This document shows, piece by piece, positions 26,401 to 36,613 of a stretch of DNA of 64,000 nucleotides. The stretch's first letter is position 1; each line of letters opens with the position of its first letter. Both the position numbers and the translations under genes were made by a program. This DNA is from UBA8437 sp964646205. GTDB lineage: Bacteria > Planctomycetota > Planctomycetia > Planctomycetales > Planctomycetaceae. Location of the stretch: positions 62,001 through 126,000 of the forward strand of contig CAZYAZ010000001.1 in NCBI GenBank assembly GCA_964646205.1. The letters run 5' to 3'. The notes under the pieces are model-generated. The model saw only the letters and a list, made by a program, of their open reading frames with translations. It ran no database searches and was not told the DNA's origin.

Positions 26401-28650
26401 ATGTCGACCGACCAGTCTCATCCGAATCGACCGCTCGACGAGACCGCCCCCCAGGCGGCCACGCTGACGAGAATTGTGCGATTCTTGCACGTGGTTCGTG
26501 TTCGCAAGGGATTGCTGTTTGCTTCGGTGTTCGTTGCCGTCCTGCTGGCTGGACTCTACTACGCCACCGCGCCGAGACTGTACGAATCCAAGTCCCGACT
26601 GTACGTCCTGCAGATGGGCTCCGACCTGCTCCAGGAATCGATGGAGAACCAGGGAGGTGTCCGTGAGAACATGGCCAACTACCAGGGCGTTCTCACCAGC
26701 GATCTCGTGCTCGAGGAGGTCCTGCAGAAACTCCCCGCCAAGCATCGAGTGGATCTCAAGGACGTCCCCCGCGCCAAGTGGATCGACGCCCTCCGTAAGC
26801 AACTGGGCGTTTCGGCTCCCCGACGCACCAACCTGATCGATGTTCGCTACCGATCCCGTGATCCCCAGACGGCCGCCGCGATCGTCAATCATGTCGTCAA
26901 CAGTTACCTCAAGCTGATGCGGGAAATCCACAAGTCGACCGCCAGCGAGGATGTCGAATTCCTGACCAAAAAACGTGAAAAACTGGATGAAGAAACCAAC
27001 GCAATCAACGCCGAATTGCTGGTGCTCAAACGACAGATGCAGATCATCTCGGGTCCCGACAACCAGAACATCAACCCGGCGGCCGAGCGACTCCAGGAAC
27101 TCAACAAGCACCTGATCGATGCGATGAATCGGACCCGGGAAGCACGGGCCACGATGCAGGCGATCCGTGAAGCGGCTGCCCGAGGCGAGGACATTCACCA
27201 GTTTGCCCTGCAGCAAATCGAAGTGGTCGGCAAGGAGGTTTTCCTGAGACAGATGGGACTCAATCCACAGGACTCCTATCTCGACGGACGAACGCGGCAG
27301 CAATTGATCAACGACCAGGTCGCCTATCGCAACGACTCGGCCGAACTCGGACCCAATCACCCCCGCATGCAAATGCTGTCAGCCAGGATCAAGGCCAGGC
27401 AACAGTGGTTGTCCAAGCGACCCACTGACATCAGCACCCAGATGACCTCCCTGGCCAAGAACCGACTCACCCCCACCCTGATCGACATGTCCGCCCAGAA
27501 ACTGCGTTACGCCGAACTCCGCGAACAGGCCCTGCGAGATGATTTCAACCGCGAGAGCCAGGTGGTATCGAGTTTCGAAGCCCTGATGGGTCGAATCCGG
27601 CTGCTCAACTTTGACCTGGCACGCAAGCGGGAACTGGCGATTGCCCTGGCCACTCGCATTTCACGAACCGACCTCGGCAAGGAACGTGGCGGACTGAGAA
27701 CCAAGATCGTCAGCCAGCCGAAAGTGGCCAAGGCACCGGTCAGCCCACAACTTCTCATCGTTGCCCTCGCGGCCCTTGTCGGTGGTCTCGGCTCCGGGCT
27801 GGGACTGATCTACGTGCTCGACTACTTCGACGACCGGTTCCGCTCGCCCGAAGAACTTCAGGTGCAAGCCGGATTGCCAGTCCTGGCGATCGTGGGTGAA
27901 CTCCCGCCCGGCAATTCCGAGAAAAAGGGACTGGATGCCGTACGGACATTCGCCGAACCCAACGGGTCCGAAAACGAGGCGTTCCGGACACTGAGAACAA
28001 CCCTGGCGTTTTCCAATGAGCCCACCACTCGCCTGGTCGTGACCAGCACCGAACCCGGTGACGGCAAGACGACCGTGCTGGCCAATCTTGCCGTGGCCTT
28101 CGCCCAGAGCGGGAAACGAACACTGTTGATCGACGCGGACATGAGACGGCCGGGAATGACCGCGCTGATGGATCTCAAGGGACAGCAGGGCCTCTCGAGT
28201 ATCCTCCACAGCGAACTCCCGCTGGACACCGCCACGCAGGGGAATGTCTTCTCGACACACCTCGAACACCTCGACGTCATCCCCTCAGGATCCCGCCCGG
28301 TCAACCCGGCCGAATTGCTTCACGGCACACGATTCTCCGAACTGCTCGGCTGGGCTGAGTCCATCTACGACCAGATCCTCATTGACGCACCACCCGCCCT
28401 GGCCGTCACAGACGCGGCCATCATCAGCCGCCAGGTCGACGGTGGCCTGCTGGTCGTCCGACCCGATAAGAACCGCCGCCGGATGGTCTTACGAGCGACC
28501 GAATCCCTGGCCGCAGTCGGATCAACCATGCTGGGTGCGGTGATCAACCATGTCACCACCGAGGCCGGCGGAGACTACTACGGCTATGGATATGGTTACG
28601 AGTACGGCAGCGGAGAGGGGTCGTCCGACGGCCTGAAACAGGCGGCATAG
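26401..28650 (+). CDS. Wzc-like polysaccharide co-polymerase with BY-type tyrosine autokinase
   Basis: 749 residues. The N-terminal Wzz domain is flanked by two membrane helices (about 40-56, and about 450-472 with LLIVALAALVGGLGSGLGL). A long periplasmic coiled-coil region of about 150-410 lies between them. The cytoplasmic kinase domain has Walker A EPGDGKT at 551-557, Walker A' LLIDADMRRP at about 575-584 and Walker B ILIDAPP at about 660. The C-terminus is a tyrosine cluster, YYGYGYGYEYG, the autophosphorylation tail that governs oligomer state in this family. It should control chain length and couple synthesis to the Wza-like pore encoded just upstream. The fused kinase is the arrangement typical of Gram-negative systems. 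Confidence 0.92.
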   Translation: MSTDQSHPNRPLDETAPQAATLTRIVRFLHVVRVRKGLLFASVFVAVLLAGLYYATAPRLYESKSRLYVLQMGSDLLQESMENQGGVRENMANYQGVLTSDLVLEEVLQKLPAKHRVDLKDVPRAKWIDALRKQLGVSAPRRTNLIDVRYRSRDPQTAAAIVNHVVNSYLKLMREIHKSTASEDVEFLTKKREKLDEETNAINAELLVLKRQMQIISGPDNQNINPAAERLQELNKHLIDAMNRTREARATMQAIREAAARGEDIHQFALQQIEVVGKEVFLRQMGLNPQDSYLDGRTRQQLINDQVAYRNDSAELGPNHPRMQMLSARIKARQQWLSKRPTDISTQMTSLAKNRLTPTLIDMSAQKLRYAELREQALRDDFNRESQVVSSFEALMGRIRLLNFDLARKRELAIALATRISRTDLGKERGGLRTKIVSQPKVAKAPVSPQLLIVALAALVGGLGSGLGLIYVLDYFDDRFRSPEELQVQAGLPVLAIVGELPPGNSEKKGLDAVRTFAEPNGSENEAFRTLRTTLAFSNEPTTRLVVTSTEPGDGKTTVLANLAVAFAQSGKRTLLIDADMRRPGMTALMDLKGQQGLSSILHSELPLDTATQGNVFSTHLEHLDVIPSGSRPVNPAELLHGTRFSELLGWAESIYDQILIDAPPALAVTDAAIISRQVDGGLLVVRPDKNRRRMVLRATESLAAVGSTMLGAVINHVTTEAGGDYYGYGYGYEYGSGEGSSDGLKQAA

Positions 28651-28704
28651 TCCGACCGACCGGGTCAACTCGCGTGCGACCATTCCCGCAAAAAGGACCC
28701 CGCA

Positions 28705-31308
28705 ATGGCAACCGCCACCACATCAACCCGCTGGCTGCGGGCTGTTGACCTGTTCCTGTACCTGGCATTGCTGGGGGTCCCCATTTGCCTGGGAGGCCGT
28801 GGAGGTTGGGGACAACTGCTGTTGATCAGCTGTGCCGCTGGAGCCTCGTTGGCGTGGATTGCCGGCCGTGTCGCCCTGCGGATTAGTGGTTATCGCTGGA
28901 GCCGGGCCGAGCCGCTTCTACTGGCCGGAACACTCTGGCTGGTGCTGCAACTCGTCCCACTCCCGACCACCCTGCTGCATTCGCTCTCGCCCACGTTGGC
29001 CGATTGGCTTCCGTCCTGGACCGCGAATGGCCTGGGCACCTGGTCCACTCTTTCGCTGTACCCGACAGCCACCACCGAAGCGCTCTGCAGCGTGGTCGCC
29101 GTTGGGCTGTTGTTCGCCGTCGCCTGTCAAAGGCTGCGAACGATCAATGATGTCGAGACAATGCTCAAGGTGATCGGCCTGTCCACTGCCGCAATGGCCG
29201 CCTTCGCACTGATCCAGTTCGCCACCTCCGACGGACGCTTCTTCTGGTTCTACGATCACCCCTTCACCTCGACACTCCACCGGGTCAAGGGAACCTTCAC
29301 CAACAAGAACCACTTTGCACACTTCATGGCTCTCGGCCTGGCACCACTTGCCTGGTGGCTCGTCCGTCGCGTCGGTCAGAAATCCGGAACCAGCCGAAAT
29401 TTCACGACCCTGGCACAAAAGGCTGGCAGCGGGGACCTGGTACCCGGGGTGGTCATGTGTGGCCTGGGGCTGGTCGTCTTCGCCGGGCTGCTGTCGCTCT
29501 CTCGAGGTGGTGCCCTGGCACTGGGAGTCGCTGCATTCAGCTGTACCGCCATGATGTACCGTCACCAACAGGTCTCCAGACGACTGTTGGCCGGGCTGGC
29601 CACTTCGGCCGTGCTGGTTGCCACTTGCCTGGGATTTTATGGCTTCCAGGACGTTAGCCAGAGACTCGAAGAATGGGACCCGGGTGTCCGCCTGATGGTC
29701 TGGGATGCGAACCTGCAGGTCGCCTCCAAGTTCCCCTGGACCGGGACCGGGCTGGGAACACACGTCGAGGCTCATCCCACGTTTCTGTCCGAACCCTTCC
29801 GCGACCGCGAATTCACTCACGCCGAAAACAGTCCCATCCAGGTCGCCTCCGAAACCGGACTGCCCGGGCTGTTGATGTGCCTCACGGCCATTTTTGGTTG
29901 CCTGACCTGGTGCCAAACCAGCCTCAAACGTGGCACCGATCCTCGAATCGCCACCGCCGCCGCCGCGGTCACCGCATCGCTGTTGGCCCACCTGGTCCAT
30001 TGCCTGTTCGACTTCCTCTGGTATGTCCCCGGCTGCATGGTCGTCGTCGCCCTGCTGGTCGCCTGCGCCCGGTCTCTGGCCACCATGGCCACGGCTGACG
30101 AAATGGCAAGCTCCCCCGAAGCCGTCCCGGAAACCAATGGAGGATTCCGAAGAATCGGCTGGGTGATGGCCGCCACGGTCATCGTGCTGGCGACAGGATT
30201 CGGCATCCAGCAAACCGGGCAGCGGATCGCCGGGGACGTTCACTGGGACGAATATCTCCGACTGAGGTTCTCCAAGGAGACCCCCGCGGCCACCGACAAA
30301 GTTCCAACGCCAGCCGAGTACAAGACGGCTGCACGCAAGAAACACCACCAGCGCATGATCGCCCTGGGCCATACGATCACGGCCAATCCGAACCACGCGC
30401 GGGCTCACCTGAGACTGGCCGCGCACTATGTCACGATGGTCGAGGAACTGAGAAGCGGCGGAGCCAACCCCCACATGCCCCTGGGACAGATCCGGCAAGC
30501 CGCGCTCGGCGGCGGTTTCGATTCGGATACCGAACGATCCGAGTGGCTCTCCCGGCCGGGTGTCCTCGGCACGCATCGCCGACAGCTGGACAAGGCATTC
30601 GCCCACGCACGACAGTCATTGGCACTGTGCCCGTTGCAGGGCATGGGCTACGTTCACCTGGCACAACTCGGATATCTCAAGGGAGACACGGCGACCGCCA
30701 GCAACCAGTTGATCGCCCAGGCACTGGTTGTCCGTCCGCACCAGGCACGAGTCCATGAAGCTGCGGGAAGTGAAGCGTGGCTCGTCGGAGACCAGGAGAC
30801 CGGACTGGCACACTGGAAACAAGCTTTTCATCTCGATCGCACCGTCCAGCGACGGATCATGAAAAAACTGGCAGCGGCCGGACTCCCAGCACAGGTGATC
30901 ATCAGCGAGTTTCAGCCTGACTGGGAAGCGCTGGTCTACATGAAAGAGTTGTACAAGAAGGCGCTCCCGACGGCCGAGTACCGGATCGTCCTGGCCGATT
31001 ACGCTGTGGCGGCCCAGGGCCGGGCCAACAACCAGGACGGAACCGACGCCGTCACCAGTTGGCTGCTGGCCGCCGGAGCCTACCGACAACTCGATCAGGC
31101 CACCCAGGTCCAGGCGTGCTACGAAAAAGCTCTGGAAGAGAACCCCACCTCACTGACAGCCCGACTGGCGTTCGGACGCTGGCTCCACTCCCAGGACCGT
31201 TTCGCCGAGGCCCTGGAACACCTCGAGTGGTCCTCGCAGCAACAGCCCGACAACGAGAAACTGCAGCGGTTGCTCTCGACCTGCCGAAAATCCGCATCCG
31301 GCGGCTAA
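28705..31308 (+). CDS. Wzy/O-antigen ligase-like membrane protein fused to a TPR domain
   Basis: 867 residues from ATG 28705, preceded by a good ribosome binding site (AAAGGA). Roughly the first 500 residues hold about twelve membrane helices. The Wzy_C-type loop includes GTFTNKNHFAHFMALGLAP, a GTGLGTHVEAHPTFLSEPF segment and FTHAENSPIQVASETGLPG, all recognisable in O-antigen ligase-like proteins. After the last helix (VMAATVIVLATGFGIQQTG) a soluble region of about 350 residues contains TPR-like pairs, for example ACYEKALEENPTSLTARLAF and SLALCPLQGMGYVHLAQLGY. The TPR part is expected in the periplasm and may hold partners or the growing chain. It is the third gene of the Wza-Wzc-Wzy plus-strand operon. 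A 5-bp hairpin (CCGAA/TTCGG at 31311-31326) follows the stop, without a clear T-run. Confidence 0.85.
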   Translation: MATATTSTRWLRAVDLFLYLALLGVPICLGGRGGWGQLLLISCAAGASLAWIAGRVALRISGYRWSRAEPLLLAGTLWLVLQLVPLPTTLLHSLSPTLADWLPSWTANGLGTWSTLSLYPTATTEALCSVVAVGLLFAVACQRLRTINDVETMLKVIGLSTAAMAAFALIQFATSDGRFFWFYDHPFTSTLHRVKGTFTNKNHFAHFMALGLAPLAWWLVRRVGQKSGTSRNFTTLAQKAGSGDLVPGVVMCGLGLVVFAGLLSLSRGGALALGVAAFSCTAMMYRHQQVSRRLLAGLATSAVLVATCLGFYGFQDVSQRLEEWDPGVRLMVWDANLQVASKFPWTGTGLGTHVEAHPTFLSEPFRDREFTHAENSPIQVASETGLPGLLMCLTAIFGCLTWCQTSLKRGTDPRIATAAAAVTASLLAHLVHCLFDFLWYVPGCMVVVALLVACARSLATMATADEMASSPEAVPETNGGFRRIGWVMAATVIVLATGFGIQQTGQRIAGDVHWDEYLRLRFSKETPAATDKVPTPAEYKTAARKKHHQRMIALGHTITANPNHARAHLRLAAHYVTMVEELRSGGANPHMPLGQIRQAALGGGFDSDTERSEWLSRPGVLGTHRRQLDKAFAHARQSLALCPLQGMGYVHLAQLGYLKGDTATASNQLIAQALVVRPHQARVHEAAGSEAWLVGDQETGLAHWKQAFHLDRTVQRRIMKKLAAAGLPAQVIISEFQPDWEALVYMKELYKKALPTAEYRIVLADYAVAAQGRANNQDGTDAVTSWLLAAGAYRQLDQATQVQACYEKALEENPTSLTARLAFGRWLHSQDRFAEALEHLEWSSQQQPDNEKLQRLLSTCRKSASGG

Positions 31309-31452
31309 GCCCGAATCCCGGTTCGGCCGTCGGCCAGGACCGGTCACGCTACAGCCAGCCAGCCGACCACGCTAACATCGGTTTCCGGACCAACCGCTGC
31401 GCCGGTTGTCTGACACAGTTTCATTTTCACCCCATCGATCAGATTGACCACG

Positions 31453-32877
31453 ATGAGCGATTTTCGCACCGAACACGACTCCATGGGCGACGTCCAGGTC
31501 CCCTCCCAGGCTTACTATGGCGCCCAGACACAACGGGCCGTCGACAACTTTCCGATCAGCGGCTGGAGATTGCCAGCCGAATTGGTCCACGCCCTGGGCC
31601 GCGTCAAGCGGGCGGCGGCGGTCGCCAACCGCGACCTCGGCAAGCTCACCGAGAGCGGCAAGAATCCCCTGGACAACGCCCAGGTGGATGCCCTGCTGGC
31701 GTCGTGCCAGGAGGTCATCGATGGACAACTCGATGACGAGTTCCCCATCGACGTCTTCCAGACCGGGTCGGGCACTTCCAGCAACATGAACATCAACGAG
31801 GTGATTGCCAATCGGGCGATTGAACTCAATGGGGGCGACCGCTTCACCCCCGACAAGCCGATCCACCCCAATGACCACGTCAACATGGGCCAAAGCACCA
31901 ACGACATGTTCCCCACGGCGATTCATGTTGCCGTGGCCGAGGGCATCCGGCAGCGGCTGGTCCCGGCACTCGAACGTTTCCGTGATTCGCTCCGGAGCAA
32001 GGCCGACGAGTGGGACCAGGTGATCAAGATTGGCCGGACACATCTTGCCGACGCCACGCCACTACGACTGGGACAGGAAATCGGCGGACTGGCCCGGCAA
32101 CTGGCCCTGTCGGTCGGTCGTGCCGAGCGGGCACTGGAGGCCGTGCTCGAGTTGCCTGCCGGCGGCACCGCGGTCGGCAGCGGAATCAACACGCACCCCG
32201 AATTTGGAGCCCGGGTGGCAGCCGACCTGGCATCCCAGACCGACATCGGTTTTGTCGAAGCGGCCGACCACTTCGAAGCCAATGCCCAGAGAGATGGGCT
32301 GGTCGAATGCCATGGTCAACTGCGTGCCATCGCCAGCACGCTGTTCAACGTGTCCAACAACATTCGCTGGCTCGGCGCCGGTCCTCGCTGCGGCTTTTAC
32401 GAGATCAAGCTGCCAGATCGTCAACCTGGCAGTTCCATCATGCCCGGCAAGGTCAATCCGGTGATGTGCGAGAGCATGATGCAGGTCGCGGCCAGGGTCA
32501 TGGGCAACGACGGGGTGATCGCCTTCAGCGGTGCTACTGGCGGCCAGTTCCAACTGAATATCATGATGCCGGTGATGGGCCAAACGACTCTCGAGAGCAT
32601 CGCGTTGCTCACCGGCGTGACCAATGCCTTTGTCGAGTTCTGCTCCGACGATATGGAGGCCAACACCGACGCGTGCGAGGCAGCCGTCGAAAAGAGCCTC
32701 TCGATGTGCACCAGCCTCAACCCGCTGATCGGGTACGAGAACGCAGCAGCACTGGCCAAGGAAGCCTTCAAGACCGGCAAGACAATTCGAGAATTGTGTC
32801 TCGAAAAAGACATCCTTCCCGAGGAGACTCTGGCCGAGGCACTGGATCCGATGAGAATGACCGAGCCACAAGCGTAG
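31453..32877 (+). CDS. fumC: Fumarate hydratase, class II
   Basis: 474 residues from ATG 31453 (a TTG three codons upstream is ignored). The protein begins FRTEHDSMGDVQVPSQAYYG and continues with TGSGTSSNMNINEVIANRA, VNMGQSTNDMFPTA and the catalytic-site helix KIGRTHLADATPLRLGQE. The superfamily signature GSSIMPGKVNPV near residues 327-338 contains the catalytic serine. Length and motifs match the iron-free class II fumarases that interconvert fumarate and malate in the TCA cycle. Aspartase is the main look-alike, but GSGTSSNMN and the overall sequence favour FumC. It stands alone between the polysaccharide locus and the convergent metH gene; only 46 bases separate the two stop codons. Confidence 0.95.
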   Translation: MSDFRTEHDSMGDVQVPSQAYYGAQTQRAVDNFPISGWRLPAELVHALGRVKRAAAVANRDLGKLTESGKNPLDNAQVDALLASCQEVIDGQLDDEFPIDVFQTGSGTSSNMNINEVIANRAIELNGGDRFTPDKPIHPNDHVNMGQSTNDMFPTAIHVAVAEGIRQRLVPALERFRDSLRSKADEWDQVIKIGRTHLADATPLRLGQEIGGLARQLALSVGRAERALEAVLELPAGGTAVGSGINTHPEFGARVAADLASQTDIGFVEAADHFEANAQRDGLVECHGQLRAIASTLFNVSNNIRWLGAGPRCGFYEIKLPDRQPGSSIMPGKVNPVMCESMMQVAARVMGNDGVIAFSGATGGQFQLNIMMPVMGQTTLESIALLTGVTNAFVEFCSDDMEANTDACEAAVEKSLSMCTSLNPLIGYENAAALAKEAFKTGKTIRELCLEKDILPEETLAEALDPMRMTEPQA

Positions 32878-32923
32878 GGAATCCTGCCGACAGGACACTC
32901 TCCTGGTCAGCGTGGCCACCAGA

Positions 32924-35900
32924 TTACTCGGGGTCATAACCCAGATTGGGCGCCAACCAGAGTTCGGCCTCGGACAACGACACGCCCAAACGGCCGGCGT
33001 AATCCTCCACCTGGTCCCGGGTCACCCGGTCGATAGAAAAATATCGGGCGCTGGGATGGTGGAAGTAGAGACCACTGACCGCCGCGGCCGGCAGCATCGC
33101 ATAAGTTTCCGTCAGGCTGATCCCCGCCCGCGTTTCCGCCTCGAGCAACTCGAACAGCCGCCCCTTCAGCACGTGGTCGGGGCAGGCCGGGTAACCGAAT
33201 GCCGGACGGATGCCGCGGTACTTCTCCGCGATCAATTCCTCGTGGTCCAACTCCTCGCTGTCTCCCCATTCGCGACGCACCCGGGCATGCAAACACTCGG
33301 CGAACGCTTCAGCCAGCCGATCAGCCAGGGCCTTGGCCATGATCGATCGATAATCGTCATGTTCGCTCTCGAATCGTTCGACCAGTGAATCAATTCCCTC
33401 GCCCGCGGTCACCGCAAACGCTCCAACATGATCAACCTGTCCACTGTCCAGTGGCGCGACATAATCGACCAGGGACCTGTACTCCGTCTGCCCCCGCCTC
33501 TGCCACTGCTGCCTGAGCATCGGGAATCGCACCAGTTCCTCACCAGGCTCCAGGTCGCTGAACAACACGATGTCCTGGCCATCGGCAACCGCCGGCCAGA
33601 ATCCATAAACAGCTCGTGCCGTCAACAATCCGTCACTGACAATCTCGTCGAGCAACTCACGGGCATCATCGAACAACTCTCGAGACTGCTGGCCCAGGAC
33701 CGGATCGTCGAAGATGGCCGGGTACTTGCCCCGCAATTCCCAGGTCTGGAAGAACGGGGACCAGTCGATGAATTCGACCAGTTCCTCCAGGGACTGATCC
33801 TCTATCGTCCTGAGACCGACGAATTCTGGTGATTCCAGGGACAAGCTCTTCCAATCGGTGACGACCGGTTTCTGGCAGGCATCTTGGAATGGCACGAGTG
33901 CTTTTTGTTGCCGCTCGGCAAAAGCCTGGCGATCCCGTTCCTGCTCAACGCGATTCGCCTCCACGAATGACTCGTGCGTCGTTTTGCTCATCAACGACTC
34001 CACGACTCCGACGGCCCGCGAGGCATCAAGCACGTGGACAACCGGACCCTCGAATTCCGGCGCTATCTTCACGGCAGTGTGCCGCGCACTGGTGGTCGCT
34101 CCACCGATCAGCAGCGGCACATGTGGTCCCTGGCGCTGCATGGCCCGGGCAACCTGCTCCATCTGGCCCAGCGAAGGAGTGATCAATCCGGAGAGTCCGA
34201 CCAGGTTGGCTTTCTCGCGAACGGCCGTCTCGAGAATGTCTTCCAGGGGCACCATCACACCCAGGTCGATCACGTCAAAGTTGTTGCATCGCAACACCAC
34301 CCCGACAATGTTCTTTCCAATGTCATGGACGTCTCCCTTGACGGTGGCCGTGACAATCCGACCACGGCTCTCGTCGGCGGCACCCGACTCCCGTTGTTCC
34401 TCTTCCATGAACGGTGTCAGGTATGCAACCGCCTGCTTCATCACCCGGGCACTCTTGACCACCTGGGGCAGGAACATCCGTCCCGATCCAAACAGTTCTC
34501 CAACCGTATTCATGCCATCCATCAAAGGCCCCTGGATCACCTCCAGAGGACGATCGTACTTCTGGCGAGCCTCCTCGGTGTCGTCGACGATGAACTCGTT
34601 GATCCCCTTGACCAGGGCATGGATCAACCGCTGCTCGATCGGCTCGTCACGCCATTGAGCCACGACAGTGGCGTCGCCCACGTCGTCGCCGCGGATCGTC
34701 TCGGCCAATTCCAGCAGCCGTTCCGTGGCGTTCTCGCGACGATTGAGCAACACGTCCTCGACGTGCTCCAGCAGGTCGGGTGCGATGTCGTCGTAGACGG
34801 TCAACTGGGTCGGATTGACGATCCCCAGTTCCAGGCCTGCCTCGACGGCGTGGTAGAGGAAAGCCGAATTCATGGCACGGCGAACCTGCTCGTTGCCCCG
34901 GAAGGCGAACGATACGTTACTGACTCCTCCCGACACCAGGGTGCCGGGACATGCCTCACGGATCCTCCGGGTGGCCTCGAAAAACGCCACTGCGTAGTCG
35001 TCGTGTTCTTCGATTCCAGTCCCCACCGTCAGGATATTGGGATCGAAGATGATATCGCGTGGCGGGAACCCGACCATTTCAGTCAACAGCCGGAACGAGC
35101 GCTGGGCGATCTCGAGTTTTCGATCGGCGTCGGTCGCCTGGCCAGTCTCGTCAAATCCCATCACGACCACCGCAGCCCCGTAACGTCGCACCAGCCGGGC
35201 CTGTTCCAGAAACGAAGCCTCGCCCTCCTTGAGGCTGATGGAGTTCACAATCGCCTTGCCCTGGACGCACTTCAGCCCCGCCTCGATCACATCCCAGTCG
35301 GAACTGTCGATCATGACCGGAACGCGGGCCACGTCAGGCTCGGCGGCGATCAGGTTCAGAAACGTTGTCATCGCGGCCGGTCCATCCAGCAACGCCTCAT
35401 CCATGTTCACGTCGATGACATTTGCACCGCCATCAACCTGCTGCTGCGCCACCGCCACGGCGGATTCGAGATCACCCTCGCGGACGAGCCTGGCAAAACG
35501 ACGACTGCCCGAGACATTGGTCCGTTCACCGACCATGATCAGATTGCTGTCGGCCCGGACCGTCAAGACCTCCAGACCGCTGAAACTTGGCTCGCTGGAT
35601 TCCACGGGGGCAACGCGTGGGGCCAACCCCGCGACCGCCTCGGCCACCTGCCGGATGTGCTCGGGAGTCGTTCCACAACAGCCACCAACAATGTTCAGCC
35701 AACCAGCCCTCGCAAACTCGGCAAGCGTTCCGGAGAGATCTTCCGGGGTCTCGTCGTACTCGCCAAACGCATTGGGCAATCCCGCGTTGGGATGACAACT
35801 GGTGAAAGCCGGCGCGATCCGCGAGAGTTCCTCGACATAGGGTCGCATCTGGGTGGGTCCCAGCGCGCAGTTGATTCCAACGGACAGCAGGTCGGCGTGA

Positions 35901-36613
35901 GCGATCGAATGCCAGAAGGCCTCGAGAGTCTGTCCCGAGAGTGTGCGACCGGAGTTGTCGGTGATGGTGACAGACACCGAGACAGGCAACCGCACGTCGT
36001 GACGGTCAAAATAATCCTCGATCGCGAACAAGCAGGCCTTGAGATTCAGGGTGTCGAAACTGGTCTCGGGCATCAGCAGGTCCACACCACCCTCGACCAG
36101 GCCGCCGATCTGTTCCTGGTAGGCGGCCACCAACTCATCGAACGTGATCGTACGGAACCCGGGATTGTTCACATCCGGGGACATCGATGCGGTCCGGTTG
36201 GTCGGTCCCAGGCTGCCCGCGACAAAACGACGGCGGTCCGGCGTGCGGTCGCTGGCACGATCGGCCGCACGGCGAGCAAGCTGCGCGGCAGCCAGATTGA
36301 TGTCAAAGGCCCGGTCTTGCAGCGCGTAATCGGCCAACGAGATCGATGTCGAGTTGAACGTGTTTGTCTCGAGGATGTCCGCGCCCGCATCGAGAAACTC
36401 GTCGTGGATCCTCTCGATCGCCGCAGGCCGAGTCAGGCACAACAGGTCATTGCATCCCTCCAGCGGGCTGCCATGTCCGGCAAACTCCTCGCCTCGATAT
36501 CCCTTCTCATCCAACGACAGGGCCTGGATCATCGTCCCCATTGCCCCGTCGAGAACCAAAATTCTCTCCGAGAGAGCCCGTTGCAGATCCGACCGTGTCT
36601 TTTCAATGCTCAC
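32924..36613 (-). CDS. metH: Cobalamin-dependent methionine synthase
   Basis: 1229 residues from a GTG at 36611-36613, almost exactly the length of E. coli MetH (1227). The homocysteine domain starts at RILVLDGAMGTMIQ and has zinc ligands in SVGINCALGPTQM and GGCCGTTPEH. The pterin domain begins near ERTNVSGSRRFARLVREGD, and the cap/B12 domain carries DVHDIGKNIVGVVL with the cobalt-ligating histidine. The C-terminal AdoMet reactivation domain contains IRPAFGYPACPDHVLKG. It transfers the methyl group of methyltetrahydrofolate to homocysteine through cobalamin. Its start overlaps the end of metF by 11 bases, so the pair is one operon supplying methyl-THF and using it. No cobalamin riboswitch was recognised upstream. 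A 965-residue open frame on the other strand is a shadow. Confidence 0.96.
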   Translation of the reverse strand: MSIEKTRSDLQRALSERILVLDGAMGTMIQALSLDEKGYRGEEFAGHGSPLEGCNDLLCLTRPAAIERIHDEFLDAGADILETNTFNSTSISLADYALQDRAFDINLAAAQLARRAADRASDRTPDRRRFVAGSLGPTNRTASMSPDVNNPGFRTITFDELVAAYQEQIGGLVEGGVDLLMPETSFDTLNLKACLFAIEDYFDRHDVRLPVSVSVTITDNSGRTLSGQTLEAFWHSIAHADLLSVGINCALGPTQMRPYVEELSRIAPAFTSCHPNAGLPNAFGEYDETPEDLSGTLAEFARAGWLNIVGGCCGTTPEHIRQVAEAVAGLAPRVAPVESSEPSFSGLEVLTVRADSNLIMVGERTNVSGSRRFARLVREGDLESAVAVAQQQVDGGANVIDVNMDEALLDGPAAMTTFLNLIAAEPDVARVPVMIDSSDWDVIEAGLKCVQGKAIVNSISLKEGEASFLEQARLVRRYGAAVVVMGFDETGQATDADRKLEIAQRSFRLLTEMVGFPPRDIIFDPNILTVGTGIEEHDDYAVAFFEATRRIREACPGTLVSGGVSNVSFAFRGNEQVRRAMNSAFLYHAVEAGLELGIVNPTQLTVYDDIAPDLLEHVEDVLLNRRENATERLLELAETIRGDDVGDATVVAQWRDEPIEQRLIHALVKGINEFIVDDTEEARQKYDRPLEVIQGPLMDGMNTVGELFGSGRMFLPQVVKSARVMKQAVAYLTPFMEEEQRESGAADESRGRIVTATVKGDVHDIGKNIVGVVLRCNNFDVIDLGVMVPLEDILETAVREKANLVGLSGLITPSLGQMEQVARAMQRQGPHVPLLIGGATTSARHTAVKIAPEFEGPVVHVLDASRAVGVVESLMSKTTHESFVEANRVEQERDRQAFAERQQKALVPFQDACQKPVVTDWKSLSLESPEFVGLRTIEDQSLEELVEFIDWSPFFQTWELRGKYPAIFDDPVLGQQSRELFDDARELLDEIVSDGLLTARAVYGFWPAVADGQDIVLFSDLEPGEELVRFPMLRQQWQRRGQTEYRSLVDYVAPLDSGQVDHVGAFAVTAGEGIDSLVERFESEHDDYRSIMAKALADRLAEAFAECLHARVRREWGDSEELDHEELIAEKYRGIRPAFGYPACPDHVLKGRLFELLEAETRAGISLTETYAMLPAAAVSGLYFHHPSARYFSIDRVTRDQVEDYAGRLGVSLSEAELWLAPNLGYDPE

